Source of the DNA: Microcaldota archaeon
GTDB taxonomy: Archaea > Micrarchaeota > Micrarchaeia > Anstonellales > Bilamarchaeaceae
Length of the DNA stretch: 39,174 bases
Assembly (NCBI GenBank): GCA_016212505.1
Contig: JACRGB010000002.1
Span: forward strand, 1 to 39,174
Reading direction: 5' to 3'
Shown here one piece after another: positions 25,129 through 33,289 of the stretch. Every line of letters starts with the position of its first letter. Position 1 is the stretch's first letter. The notes under the pieces are model-generated. The model was not told where the DNA came from, did no database searches, and was given only the letters and a program-made list of their open reading frames with translations. The position numbers and the translations under genes are program-made.

Positions 25129-27615
25129 TCATTTACCCGGATCATTCTGATCACATATCGATTGACTTGGGCATACTGGATTAGGGCCAGGACAGCCGGT
25201 GCATGCAAAAGATTTCTTTTCCTTACAGCAGCAAGTAGAGGTTCCTGCTTGATTGGAAACTGAATAGAATTTAGTGTAAATACAGGTAGTAGTGCATGCA
25301 ACAGCAGATTCCCCGGCTGCTGCACTACAAGCTTGGGCAGTTGAATATCCTCCGCCTAGATTCTGGCTATAACTATTAGAAGAACAATAACTAGCACAGT
25401 TAAGTTCAGGAGGCCTGCATTCTGAATCACTAGAACATTCGTTGGAACCTGCACCTTCAATTTGGCTACAAACCCCGTGACCTAAATCGCAAACAGAATG
25501 ATACTGTGGTGGCGGAGTAAAGCACTGGCATTGGTTGGTACACGTTTGTCCTGGACTGCAACCACTCAAGTCCGATCCATCGCATTGTTCGCTGCCCTCT
25601 TTTTTGTTATTGCCGCATTGTTGAGCTGGCTGAGCAGGAGCGCAATCGGAGTTAGAGCTGCATTGATTAGTGCCAGCACCCTGAACCTGAGTACAAGCAT
25701 AATTGCTGCAAATATTATGATATTGGGGAGTGGGGGTGAGACATTGACATTGATTGCTGCAAGTTTGGCCATTGCTACATCCACTTAAATCAGTTCCGTC
25801 GCATTGTTCGGTACCTTCTTTTCGGTTATTTCCGCAAACAGGCGGTGGAGCTTCTGGTTTGCATTGCGAGTCGCTAGTACACTCATTAGTCCCTGGACCT
25901 TCCACCTGAGTGCAAACCTCATGGCCATAATCACAAACATTATGGTATTGCTTTGGCGGCGGAGACCAGGTGTTATTAGTCGTATTTCTTGTTGTATCGT
26001 TTTTAGGAATAGTAATAGTAAATGTAACGCATTTGCAGGTTTTGCTGTCGCATTTGTAATTTTCACCTAAGCTAATGCAATCGTCTCTGCAAACGTTCGG
26101 CACATAAGATCCATTGCCAATCTTAGTATTAAGTGCACAGCTTGGCTCCGGAATTCTGGTTGTATTATCCGGAGGCGGAATCCAGGTGTCATTTGGTGGA
26201 TTTATCTTTACATACGCCCAGTCGATTTCACTATTACCATCATCATCCATGGTATTCAGATTTACGACAAAGCAGCCGCAGTTGTGATAAATATGCGTAA
26301 CCTTCCCGTCAAATGCTTTGTCTCCGCATGCAAGAACTGTTTCAGATGGTTCCGGATTTCCGTTGTTGTTTCCGCTTGCAGGCTTATCAAGCCAAAGTTC
26401 AAAGCATGCGTCTCCATCTCCAAAAGACCACTGATACAAGGAATCGAATTTTGAACCAAAGCTTGCGAATCCTTCAAAGTCCGAGTCAGAACTTCCAGTG
26501 CCGGAGAAATCAACAGGCACTTTGAGTTTAAGCGGATCGCACGTCGGAGCAGTCACTTCGAATACTTTGCCCTTGGATGTTTCTGCATCTGTCACTGGAG
26601 TATAGTATCTCTTAAGCATTTTGCCAGATAAGCTTGTCCACCAAGTTGCTTCTTGCGGGAATAACAGTCCAGGCGCAGCATGATAAACAGAAGAAGATAA
26701 ATCTGCTGGCGCATCATAGGAAAATTCATGAATGGGATCGGCCTTCTGGCGCACTTGCTGGAACGGGAAATAAACCGAAAGCCCATGTGCGTTCGGGAAT
26801 GCATCCTTATTGTGATACTCGTCGATGATTACGCTTCCGCCTTTTTGCAATAATTGCATAATAGTCGGTGCATGTGTTTTGTATGCTGCCTTAATTCTTG
26901 CATCTTTAACTACGAGTTGTGAGAAATGATAAATATCGACAAAATCCATATCACCCCAGACAGGATCCTCTGAAGTTTTGCGTTTTGGGTCCAGGGCAGC
27001 GCCTGCTGGCGTGCCATCTAAGTCATAAGAATATTTTGCGACATCAAAATCAATTATGCCTCCGAATGTTTGCGCTGCTATACGCGAGTCAAGCACCCCG
27101 GTTTGAACATTATCTTTAGCATTATTTACTGAATTGTAGTCGTACATTCCTTTCCGGTCAGGAAGAATATATGGTGGACAAGACCCAGGTGGAGCTGGAG
27201 GAACAATTGATCCCCGAAGATTGCTTTCACTTGCCAATCCATCCATCTCACTAATAAGTTTGTCAAGTCCTTGCAGATCCATTGAGGAAATCGTATCAAC
27301 GTTATTCGCAGCTCCGCTCTGAACCATTTCTTTTGAATAATCGTGGGCAGTTTGTTTCGGATTTTTATTCAGCCTCTTTAGCAAATCCTCGTAATTCCAG
27401 TTAACAGAATCTTTTTTCGTCGGTGGTTCCTTGCCTTTTATTATTTTTGTTCCCTCTGAAGCAACCATTATGTCTGCGCCCTTTTTTACCTGGTCTGCGA
27501 CTTCTACAGTAGCCATAAGCGGCGCGTCAAATGCAAGTATCTGTAATTTGGAATTTGAATTATTTAGCAGGCTGGGCATTGCGTCCACTGCCTGCTTAAG
27601 CTCCTGCATATCCAT
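25129..27615 (-). CDS. C11 (clostripain)-like protein lacking catalytic residues, with PKD and Cys-rich repeats
   Basis: An 828-residue protein. Residues 5-100 match the second half of the C11 peptidase domain (LAFDAPLMATVEVADQV, MVASEGT, WNYEDLLKRLNKNP), but the catalytic Cys of the FDACLMA motif is Pro32, and the preceding part with the catalytic His is missing, as is any signal peptide. A PKD-like domain lies around 375-480 (WSFGDGD, HIYHNCGCF, NTMDDDGN). The C-terminal 270 residues hold three QYHxxC units and two CGNN(R/K)KEG units. It is either an N-terminally truncated remnant or a non-catalytic binding protein. The start is uncertain: GGAG is about 15 bases ahead of the ATG. It lies 73 bases downstream of the pyrophosphatase gene. 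Confidence 0.65.
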   Translation of the reverse strand: MDMQELKQAVDAMPSLLNNSNSKLQILAFDAPLMATVEVADQVKKGADIMVASEGTKIIKGKEPPTKKDSVNWNYEDLLKRLNKNPKQTAHDYSKEMVQSGAANNVDTISSMDLQGLDKLISEMDGLASESNLRGSIVPPAPPGSCPPYILPDRKGMYDYNSVNNAKDNVQTGVLDSRIAAQTFGGIIDFDVAKYSYDLDGTPAGAALDPKRKTSEDPVWGDMDFVDIYHFSQLVVKDARIKAAYKTHAPTIMQLLQKGGSVIIDEYHNKDAFPNAHGLSVYFPFQQVRQKADPIHEFSYDAPADLSSSVYHAAPGLLFPQEATWWTSLSGKMLKRYYTPVTDAETSKGKVFEVTAPTCDPLKLKVPVDFSGTGSSDSDFEGFASFGSKFDSLYQWSFGDGDACFELWLDKPASGNNNGNPEPSETVLACGDKAFDGKVTHIYHNCGCFVVNLNTMDDDGNSEIDWAYVKINPPNDTWIPPPDNTTRIPEPSCALNTKIGNGSYVPNVCRDDCISLGENYKCDSKTCKCVTFTITIPKNDTTRNTTNNTWSPPPKQYHNVCDYGHEVCTQVEGPGTNECTSDSQCKPEAPPPVCGNNRKEGTEQCDGTDLSGCSNGQTCSNQCQCLTPTPQYHNICSNYACTQVQGAGTNQCSSNSDCAPAQPAQQCGNNKKEGSEQCDGSDLSGCSPGQTCTNQCQCFTPPPQYHSVCDLGHGVCSQIEGAGSNECSSDSECRPPELNCASYCSSNSYSQNLGGGYSTAQACSAAAGESAVACTTTCIYTKFYSVSNQAGTSTCCCKEKKSFACTGCPGPNPVCPSQSICDQNDPGK

Positions 27616-27631
27616 TGCATCTTCATTGCAT

Positions 27632-27660
27632 CTCCAAAAAAGAAAAAAATGAAAAAAATT
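27632..27660 (-). terminator. T-tract terminator after the pyrophosphatase
   Basis: Read on the minus strand, three runs of six or seven T separated by single other bases follow the hppA stop. Archaeal RNA polymerase commonly terminates at such T-tracts. Confidence 0.5.
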
Positions 27661-27688
27661 AACCGCTTATCCTAAGAAGGTAGCAAAA

Positions 27689-29725
27689 CTAAACCAGGTT
27701 CAAGCTCTTTGCCACAATTATCGCGCCAAAGACTAGCGAGACAGTATTTACGACCTTGATAAGGGCGTTTAATGCCGGGCCAGCAGTATCCTTTAACGGA
27801 TCTCCGACAGTATCACCGACAACTGCTGCCTTATGGGCATCGCTTCCTTTTCCGCCATAATTGCCCTGCTCAATGTATTTCTTGGCATTATCCCAGGCTG
27901 CACCGGATGTAGTCATCATTATTGCAAGCATTAGGCCGGATGCGATTACACCTGCTAAGAGGCCACCAAGTGCTGCTGCACCAAAGAGGAACCCGACCAG
28001 AAGGGGAACCAAGACTGCTAGAGCGCCAGGCAGTGCAAGCTGGCTAAGAGCCATACTTGCAGAAATATCAACGCATTTGGCATAATCTGGCCTGCCCTTT
28101 CCTTCCATTAGGCCTTTTATTTCCCTAAATTGCCGTCTAACTTCCTCAACAATGCCGAATGCTGCCCTTCCTACTGCAAGCATCAGCAAGCTGGAGAATA
28201 TAAATGGCAATAAGGCTCCGATGAAGAGGCCGATTACTACTGGCGTCGAAAGCAGGTTTATAGTAGTTATATGAACTTCCTGCGAAAATGCAACAAAAAG
28301 TGCGAGCGCACCTAATGCGGCGCCACCAATTGCATAACCTTTTGTGGTTGCCTTAGTTGTGTTACCAACCGCATCGAGCGCGTCGGTTATTTTCCTTACT
28401 TTTTCTGGAAGTCCGGACATTTCTGCGATTCCACCGGCATTATCTGTAATCGGGCCATATGCATCGATAGCGATAACAATTCCGCTTAATGAAAGCATAG
28501 AGGCTGCTGCCAAGGCAACACCGAAAAGCCCTGCGGCTTTAAATGAAATTATTATTGCGGCAATAATCAATAAGACCGGAACAACGGTCGCTTCCATTCC
28601 AACTGCAAGCCCGGATATGAGATTGGTTCCGGCTCCAGTAGTTGCTGCATTTGCAACATCCCGGACCGGTTTGTATTCTGTTCCGGTATAGTATTCAGTA
28701 ACTAAGAATAACAATACCGTAACTACTACACCCATAATTACTGGGGCAAATAAGGAAAGACCTTCCGGACCAACGCCGCTCAGGTAAAAGTAGGAACCGG
28801 CCAGCATTACTATCGAACTTGCAAGAAGCCCTTTGTAAAATGCGGACATTATTTTGCCGTTTTTTCCTACTGAAACAAAGAGCGAGCCGATTATCGTAGA
28901 TATTACTCCGATTGCAGCAATTGCAAGGGGAATTTGAACGAACAAGTTGTTCGCACCACCCGCAGCTGCGCCACCTGGAGCACCACCACCTGTACCGACC
29001 GCAGCCGCACCAACTCCTAATAGCATTGCTGCGATGACGGTAACTACGAATGATTCAAATACATCTGCAGCCATACCTGCGCAATCACCGACATTATCGC
29101 CTACATTATCAGCAATAACTGCCGGGTTTCTCGGATCATCTTCAGGAATTCCTTTTTCCACTTTGCCGACTAAATCAGCACCTACATCTGCTGCTTTAGT
29201 ATAGATTCCGCCACCTACTCTAGCAAAAAGTGAGATAAGGGATGCACCAAAACCAAATCCGATTATTGAAGCAAGGTTTCCTGCAAAGTAAACGTAAAAG
29301 CCAGTGACACCGATCAGGCCTAAACCAACCAGGGCCATACCGGTTACCGCACCACCGCCAAAAGAAAGTGAAAGCGCTTTGGCTAAACCGTCTTTGGCTG
29401 CTTCAGCAACCCTAACATTGCTTCTTACTGAAACTTGCATTCCGATATAGCCAGCTATTGCAGAGGCAATAACCCCTGCCAGAAAAGCAATTGCCGTGTT
29501 CGTATTAATGCCATAAGCAATTACTGCGGTCAAAATCACAACTACTGGGACCAAAGTCTTGTATTGCCTCATAAGAAAGGCATTAGCGCCTTCCTGAATA
29601 GCACCAGAAATCTCGCGCATCTTGTCATTTCCGCTAGACGCTTTTATCACGCGCATAGCAAGGTATGCAGCATATATTAGTGCCAAAAATCCTGCCACCA
29701 TTGATAATATTACTACATCAATCAT
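27689..29725 (-). CDS. hppA: Membrane-bound proton-pumping pyrophosphatase
   Basis: Hydrolyses pyrophosphate to pump cations across the cell membrane. The 678-residue polytopic protein is normal for the family. The substrate-binding motif DVGADLVGKVEKGIPEDDPR and DNVGDNVGD are intact, as is GDTVGDPLKDTAGPALN near the C-terminus. The sequence NTTKATTKGYAIG has Lys where K+-dependent enzymes have Ala, which in this family marks K+-independent proton pumps. It suggests energy saving by using pyrophosphate from biosynthesis. ATG 29725 follows AAAGGTGA, and a palindromic TATA at 29761-29778 drives it. Confidence 0.96.
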   Translation of the reverse strand: MIDVVILSMVAGFLALIYAAYLAMRVIKASSGNDKMREISGAIQEGANAFLMRQYKTLVPVVVILTAVIAYGINTNTAIAFLAGVIASAIAGYIGMQVSVRSNVRVAEAAKDGLAKALSLSFGGGAVTGMALVGLGLIGVTGFYVYFAGNLASIIGFGFGASLISLFARVGGGIYTKAADVGADLVGKVEKGIPEDDPRNPAVIADNVGDNVGDCAGMAADVFESFVVTVIAAMLLGVGAAAVGTGGGAPGGAAAGGANNLFVQIPLAIAAIGVISTIIGSLFVSVGKNGKIMSAFYKGLLASSIVMLAGSYFYLSGVGPEGLSLFAPVIMGVVVTVLLFLVTEYYTGTEYKPVRDVANAATTGAGTNLISGLAVGMEATVVPVLLIIAAIIISFKAAGLFGVALAAASMLSLSGIVIAIDAYGPITDNAGGIAEMSGLPEKVRKITDALDAVGNTTKATTKGYAIGGAALGALALFVAFSQEVHITTINLLSTPVVIGLFIGALLPFIFSSLLMLAVGRAAFGIVEEVRRQFREIKGLMEGKGRPDYAKCVDISASMALSQLALPGALAVLVPLLVGFLFGAAALGGLLAGVIASGLMLAIMMTTSGAAWDNAKKYIEQGNYGGKGSDAHKAAVVGDTVGDPLKDTAGPALNALIKVVNTVSLVFGAIIVAKSLNLV

Positions 29726-29760
29726 TCATTCACCTTTATTCATCAGTTCCAGTTTACTGA

Positions 29761-29778
29761 CATACTATATATAGTATG
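29761..29778. promoter_or_regulatory. Palindromic TATA promoter of hppA
   Basis: A perfect 18-base palindrome, CATACTATATATAGTATG. On the minus strand it lies about 40 bases ahead of the hppA ATG. The symmetry could also make it a binding site. The rightward gene has its own TATA (TTTAAAAA, about 29811-29818). Confidence 0.55.
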
Positions 29779-29859
29779 CATTTGGGAACTAGGAAATTGA
29801 GATGTAAATGTTTAAAAAGACTAAGCAAGGCAAACTTATTGATCAGTATGGGAGAACTA

Positions 29860-30264
29860 ATGAGAGCAGCATTTTTGGGTATTCAAACTCGCGCACGAGC
29901 AGTAGGAAGAAGAGCAACCCAATTCCGAACAGAACTGAAAAAAATAGTGGAACTCCACAAACAGAAAGAAGAATTGAGAGGGGCACTAGAGAGAAGAGAT
30001 ACAAGATCAGTTGTTCATGCAATGGAAAGATCTCCAACGTTAGTAATGCTAGTAGGAGAAATATTGAATGAGCGAGGGTATATTCATGTAAGAATTGGTG
30101 CAGCAGAAGCACTTAGAGAGGTTGCTGATCGGGTTGATATTACTTCCGCGGTCGAGAATCTTCGTAGAACAATTGTATCAAGAGGAAATATTGCAGTATT
30201 TGTATATGCAACTGCGGCTTTGGAGATTCATAGTGCCAAAGCGCATCCAGAGCCCAAAAGCTAA
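29860..30264 (+). CDS. Hypothetical helical protein, HEAT-like
   Basis: A 134-residue basic, helix-rich protein of unknown function. A segment near residues 80-110 (VRIGAAEALREVADRVDI) resembles one HEAT/armadillo helix pair. There is no signal or membrane segment. ATG 29860 is preferred over earlier in-frame codons because GGGAGA lies 5-6 bases upstream and a TATA-like TTTAAAAA lies about 45 bases upstream. It is followed by the sepF leader and is probably a separate transcript. Confidence 0.6.
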   Translation: MRAAFLGIQTRARAVGRRATQFRTELKKIVELHKQKEELRGALERRDTRSVVHAMERSPTLVMLVGEILNERGYIHVRIGAAEALREVADRVDITSAVENLRRTIVSRGNIAVFVYATAALEIHSAKAHPEPKS

Positions 30265-30284
30265 AGACAAAACATTAAGACAGA

Positions 30285-30393
30285 TTTAAAAATATATTCA
30301 GCGTATAGCAAACGGGAATACTACGGTGCCGAACCAAAAATGCGGCACTACTAGCAAAAACCCTCATGGTTTGACCCATGCAACGGTGATACA
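30285..30393 (+). promoter_or_regulatory. Promoter and structured 5' leader of sepF
   Basis: TATA-like TTTAAAAA (30285-30292) predicts a start near 30313-30315 and so a leader of about 80 bases, unusual beside the many leaderless genes here. It holds two perfect hairpins: GTGCCG/CGGCAC (30326-30331 with 30343-30348) and CATGG/CCATG (30365-30369 with 30376-30380). The ribosome site GGTGAT follows the second hairpin, 5 bases before the ATG. Confidence 0.45.
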
Positions 30394-30774
30394 ATGGGAC
30401 TTTTCGACAAAATATTAGGAAGCAAAGAGGAAGTTAAGGTACCTGATCTTGAAGAGGTTATGCAAGCCGAGGGTGACGTTGTCAGCCCACCTGCAGATTT
30501 CTATGTTAAGAGACTGGATTTGCGCAATGAAGGCGATGGAGACCTGGCAGCTAAGGAATTGGGACAAAAGAACATAATCATTTTGAACGTGATTCCTCTT
30601 TCGAAGCAGCCAAACCGGTTGAAGGCAATTATTGGCAAATTGAAGGTAAATGCAAACAAGTCAAACGGAGACATTGCACTGCTTTCAAACGACATGATAC
30701 TTTTGACCCCATCAAACGTAAAAATCGTCAAATCAAAGCCAAAAGCAAAACCAGGAGCGACTATAATTTCCTGA
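30394..30774 (+). CDS. sepF: Archaeal SepF cell-division protein
   Basis: A 126-residue protein with an N-terminal amphipathic, membrane-binding stretch (MGLFDKILG), an acidic linker and a SepF core (YVKRLDLRNEGD through GDIALLSNDMILLTP). In archaea with FtsZ, SepF tethers FtsZ to the membrane at the division site. No ftsZ is in the window. GGTGAT lies 5 bases ahead of the ATG. Confidence 0.88.
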   Translation: MGLFDKILGSKEEVKVPDLEEVMQAEGDVVSPPADFYVKRLDLRNEGDGDLAAKELGQKNIIILNVIPLSKQPNRLKAIIGKLKVNANKSNGDIALLSNDMILLTPSNVKIVKSKPKAKPGATIIS

Positions 30775-30780
30775 AATTTA

Positions 30781-30824
30781 ATTTTTTATTATTCTTTATT
30801 TTAATTATCTTTTTCTAACTCTTT
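30781..30824 (+). terminator. T-rich terminator after sepF
   Basis: The sepF stop is followed within 10 bases by repeated T-runs (ATTTTTTATT, TTTATTTTAATT, CTTTTTC), typical of archaeal T-tract termination. The converging minus-strand gene ends just beyond. Confidence 0.5.
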
Positions 30825-30831
30825 CTCTAAT

Positions 30832-32154
30832 CTACTTAAAAAATTGTGCAAAATGCCTTCGGTGCATTTCAAATATATTCTCATTATAGGCACGTAACGC
30901 TCTCAATTCGCGAAATAGCCTCTCAAAAGATCTGCATAATTCAAAAACGCGGTTGCATGGATAAGTTGCGCGTGAAATATCAATAAAACTTGTTACATCA
31001 GGATCCCTCTTGGCTTCAAGTACAAAACCATATGATTTTTCATATTCTGCTTTGATTAGTGAAAGAGAAGTCTGAAATCTACTGGCCGCACATTGATGCT
31101 CTAGTGATCTTCGGTTTAGTTCAACCAAATGCTTTGCATGCGCAATTGGATCTGGAGGTTGTGGGTTTGGCCAGTATTTTTGTAAGGCTTTTTCAAATTC
31201 TTTTTCTTCTTGAAGCATTTTCTCTGCAGTACTTTGTAATTTTTCTAAGTCAGAATAATCTTCATCGAATAATTTTCTTGATAGTTTATCTATTGAATCG
31301 AGCCTGGGTGCGATTATTGGATTTGTAGTGGCAAGAGTCATTGATAGTTCTGGAATCGTTTCAGATAATTTTACCAAAAGTAACCGGTAAACTAATTCTA
31401 CGCTAACATATATTCTTGGGGTAAATTGGTGAAACGGAGGCACAAAAAGATTGCTTCTTTTTTCTAAAGTTCTGATCGCTCCGCTAGCAGCTACATCTAC
31501 AAATCTCCTTAAATATGGAGTAAGATCTGCCTCTGCATCCCAGTTCTCCTTAAGCATTCTTATCTGATTAACGTAATTTTTTAGTGCATTCGGAATCCAT
31601 TTCCATGAAAAAAATGTCAAGTGATAAAGTCTTTTTTCGAAAGTTTCATCATCAAATTCCAATTGTGGTTCAACTTCAGCCATTTTTGATATTAGTATCT
31701 TAGCTAGAGATTCGAAGATTGGGCCTAAATGAGGTATAACCCGTACTTTGGTGTCTGTTTCCTGCGCTACTTCGATGGTGTAAGCAGTATCAGGAATTGA
31801 GATCCCAATTCGAGAACCTGGACTAGATTCACCTAGTTGCTCAAGGTGAGCACTAATCCCTTCTAAATGCTCTCCTATGGCATTATCGATAGCTTCGGAT
31901 ATTGCAGTTTCCAAATCAATTAATTTAACTTTTCCTTCTCCATCTTTTAGTTCAGCATATGCGCTTTCTGCCAGGCCCTCCTTGGTCCTAAGTGCATGAC
32001 GCAGAGGAACATATTTTTCACAGATATCTAATGCTTTGGTAAGACGTTCAATTGCTTCGGGTTTTTCCAGCAATCGATCTTGAAATTCAACTTGCCCTTT
32101 AGGAATTGCAATTTTTGCAGCAGGTAAGTTTTTGAATTTAAGCAAGTTTATCAA
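30832..32154 (-). CDS. Hypothetical protein, 440 residues
   Basis: A mostly helical soluble protein that I do not recognise. The N-terminal 30 residues are basic. The centre (about 130-160) has a beta-rich stretch, IGISIPDTAYTIEVAQE. The C-terminal half is strongly helical and charged, with a possible coiled coil around residues 290-330. There is no P-loop, HTH, signal peptide or zinc motif. It follows the gene at 32164-33033 by nine bases on the same strand, so the two form an operon and probably act together. Confidence 0.75.
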   Translation of the reverse strand: MINLLKFKNLPAAKIAIPKGQVEFQDRLLEKPEAIERLTKALDICEKYVPLRHALRTKEGLAESAYAELKDGEGKVKLIDLETAISEAIDNAIGEHLEGISAHLEQLGESSPGSRIGISIPDTAYTIEVAQETDTKVRVIPHLGPIFESLAKILISKMAEVEPQLEFDDETFEKRLYHLTFFSWKWIPNALKNYVNQIRMLKENWDAEADLTPYLRRFVDVAASGAIRTLEKRSNLFVPPFHQFTPRIYVSVELVYRLLLVKLSETIPELSMTLATTNPIIAPRLDSIDKLSRKLFDEDYSDLEKLQSTAEKMLQEEKEFEKALQKYWPNPQPPDPIAHAKHLVELNRRSLEHQCAASRFQTSLSLIKAEYEKSYGFVLEAKRDPDVTSFIDISRATYPCNRVFELCRSFERLFRELRALRAYNENIFEMHRRHFAQFFK

Positions 32155-32163
32155 CTCAAAATT

Positions 32164-33033
32164 TTATCTGGGAATACCTTTGCGCAGCTCGTGGAGAGTT
32201 TCGCCAGAATATTTGACAATCCTTTCTAGATGTTGAATAATCTTTGCGGCAACTTTGGCTCCATTTTCTCCAGCCGCTTGAAAAGCCTGGATCAGGTCGG
32301 CTGCGTGCATAGATGCAAAATGATCACCCAATTCTTTTGCCTTATCTTGAACTTGCATTGCAGATGCTATTTTTTCGATTAGATGAAGCGATGAGGTTTT
32401 TGAACGAATACAATATAATAATTCGTTGATCTGACGGCCGTTAAGTGAATTAATTAAGAGGGTCAATGCATTTGGGTCAAGCATACGAACTAGCTGAGCG
32501 CCATCCATCCTCCGATCATAAACACAAGAAGGTGCAGAATAAACTGCCGATGTAATTGCTGCTGCATAAAATAATGCTTCACCAGACCAAGGTCCAGTAA
32601 GAACAACAAATAGTCTTACCTGTTGTTCGGTTGGGTAAACTGCGTCTGTTCTATTGGAATGGGCAGGAGATTCTCCAGGATACTCAAAATCAAATCCGGC
32701 ATGTGCAAGGCGCTCTGACCAGCGATAGGGCTCTACAAATAATTTTCTTCCATCGCGACCATAGAAACGTTCGTGCCAAAAAATACGCAATTCTTCTTTA
32801 GCCTCTTCAAGCATCTCGCATAAGCCTTCAGTATTATATTTGCCGAGTGGGTCTTTCTTACGGTCGTATTTTTCAGCTCTATAGGTTGGCCCTCCGCATT
32901 GCCATCCTGCATATTCTGATCTGGGATTTCGCATTTCCAAACTAACTTGAATAGCTCTAACTCTTCGCCATGCATCAGGAACTTCAATATCAGCTCTTCC
33001 AGCGCTTCCGCTAACCTTTTGTAAACTAACCAT
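32164..33033 (-). CDS. Hypothetical protein, 289 residues
   Basis: An unrecognised soluble protein. The first 130 residues are mixed and rich in Arg, Tyr and Trp; the last 110 are helical, with repeats that resemble HEAT-like helix pairs (ALTLLINSLNGRQINELLY, DLIQAFQAAGENGAKVAAKI). No catalytic motif is visible. GGTGATG lies 6-7 bases ahead of the ATG. The TATA-like palindrome at 33104-33115 gives a leader of about 50 bases and is shared with the divergent trmB side, so the TrmB-family protein may control this operon. Confidence 0.72.
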   Translation of the reverse strand: MVSLQKVSGSAGRADIEVPDAWRRVRAIQVSLEMRNPRSEYAGWQCGGPTYRAEKYDRKKDPLGKYNTEGLCEMLEEAKEELRIFWHERFYGRDGRKLFVEPYRWSERLAHAGFDFEYPGESPAHSNRTDAVYPTEQQVRLFVVLTGPWSGEALFYAAAITSAVYSAPSCVYDRRMDGAQLVRMLDPNALTLLINSLNGRQINELLYCIRSKTSSLHLIEKIASAMQVQDKAKELGDHFASMHAADLIQAFQAAGENGAKVAAKIIQHLERIVKYSGETLHELRKGIPR

Positions 33034-33103
33034 AAGTGCATCACCAAAGTTCTGCAGCAGTTTTGATCTACTGCCAGATTTATGTAACTACTACAACTTA
33101 GTT

Positions 33104-33135
33104 ATATTTAAATATCATTGGTGATAAGTATCACC
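33104..33135. promoter_or_regulatory. Bidirectional TATA palindrome and operator-like palindrome
   Basis: ATATTTAAATAT (33104-33115) is a perfect palindrome that can serve as TATA for both directions. Four bases later, GGTGATAAGTATCACC (33120-33135) is a second perfect palindrome with the form of a dimer-binding operator. Rightward transcription from this TATA would begin about 33134-33138, at the operator's edge, so a bound repressor would block it. Confidence 0.6.
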
Positions 33136-33136
33136 A

Positions 33137-33289
33137 TATACAGAACCAACTAAGTGATGCAAATTATTGAAATAAAGATTTGCCCTCGTTTGGTTCTGTA
33201 TAGATTGAGCCACCTACAACTTCGAAGAAGTTGGAGAGATAGTGAACGAAGTTCACTAGAAATAACGAATTTGGCTCAGGATAGATTGT
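33137..33289 (+). promoter_or_regulatory. Long structured 5' leader of trmB
   Basis: Five stems can form without conflict. A 13-bp stem pairs TATACAGAACCAA (33137-33149) with TTGGTTCTGTATA (33190-33202) and encloses GCAAAT/ATTTGC (33159-33164 with 33178-33183). Then a three-way junction: TGAGCCA/TGGCTCA (33206-33212 with 33272-33278) encloses two GAA-loop hairpins, CAACTTC/GAAGTTG (33217-33233) and TAGTGAAC/GTTCACTA (33240-33258). The last base of the outer stem touches the ribosome-site-like AGGAT (33278-33282), 7 bases before the ATG. It has the form of a cis-regulatory RNA; no known riboswitch class is recognised. Confidence 0.6.
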
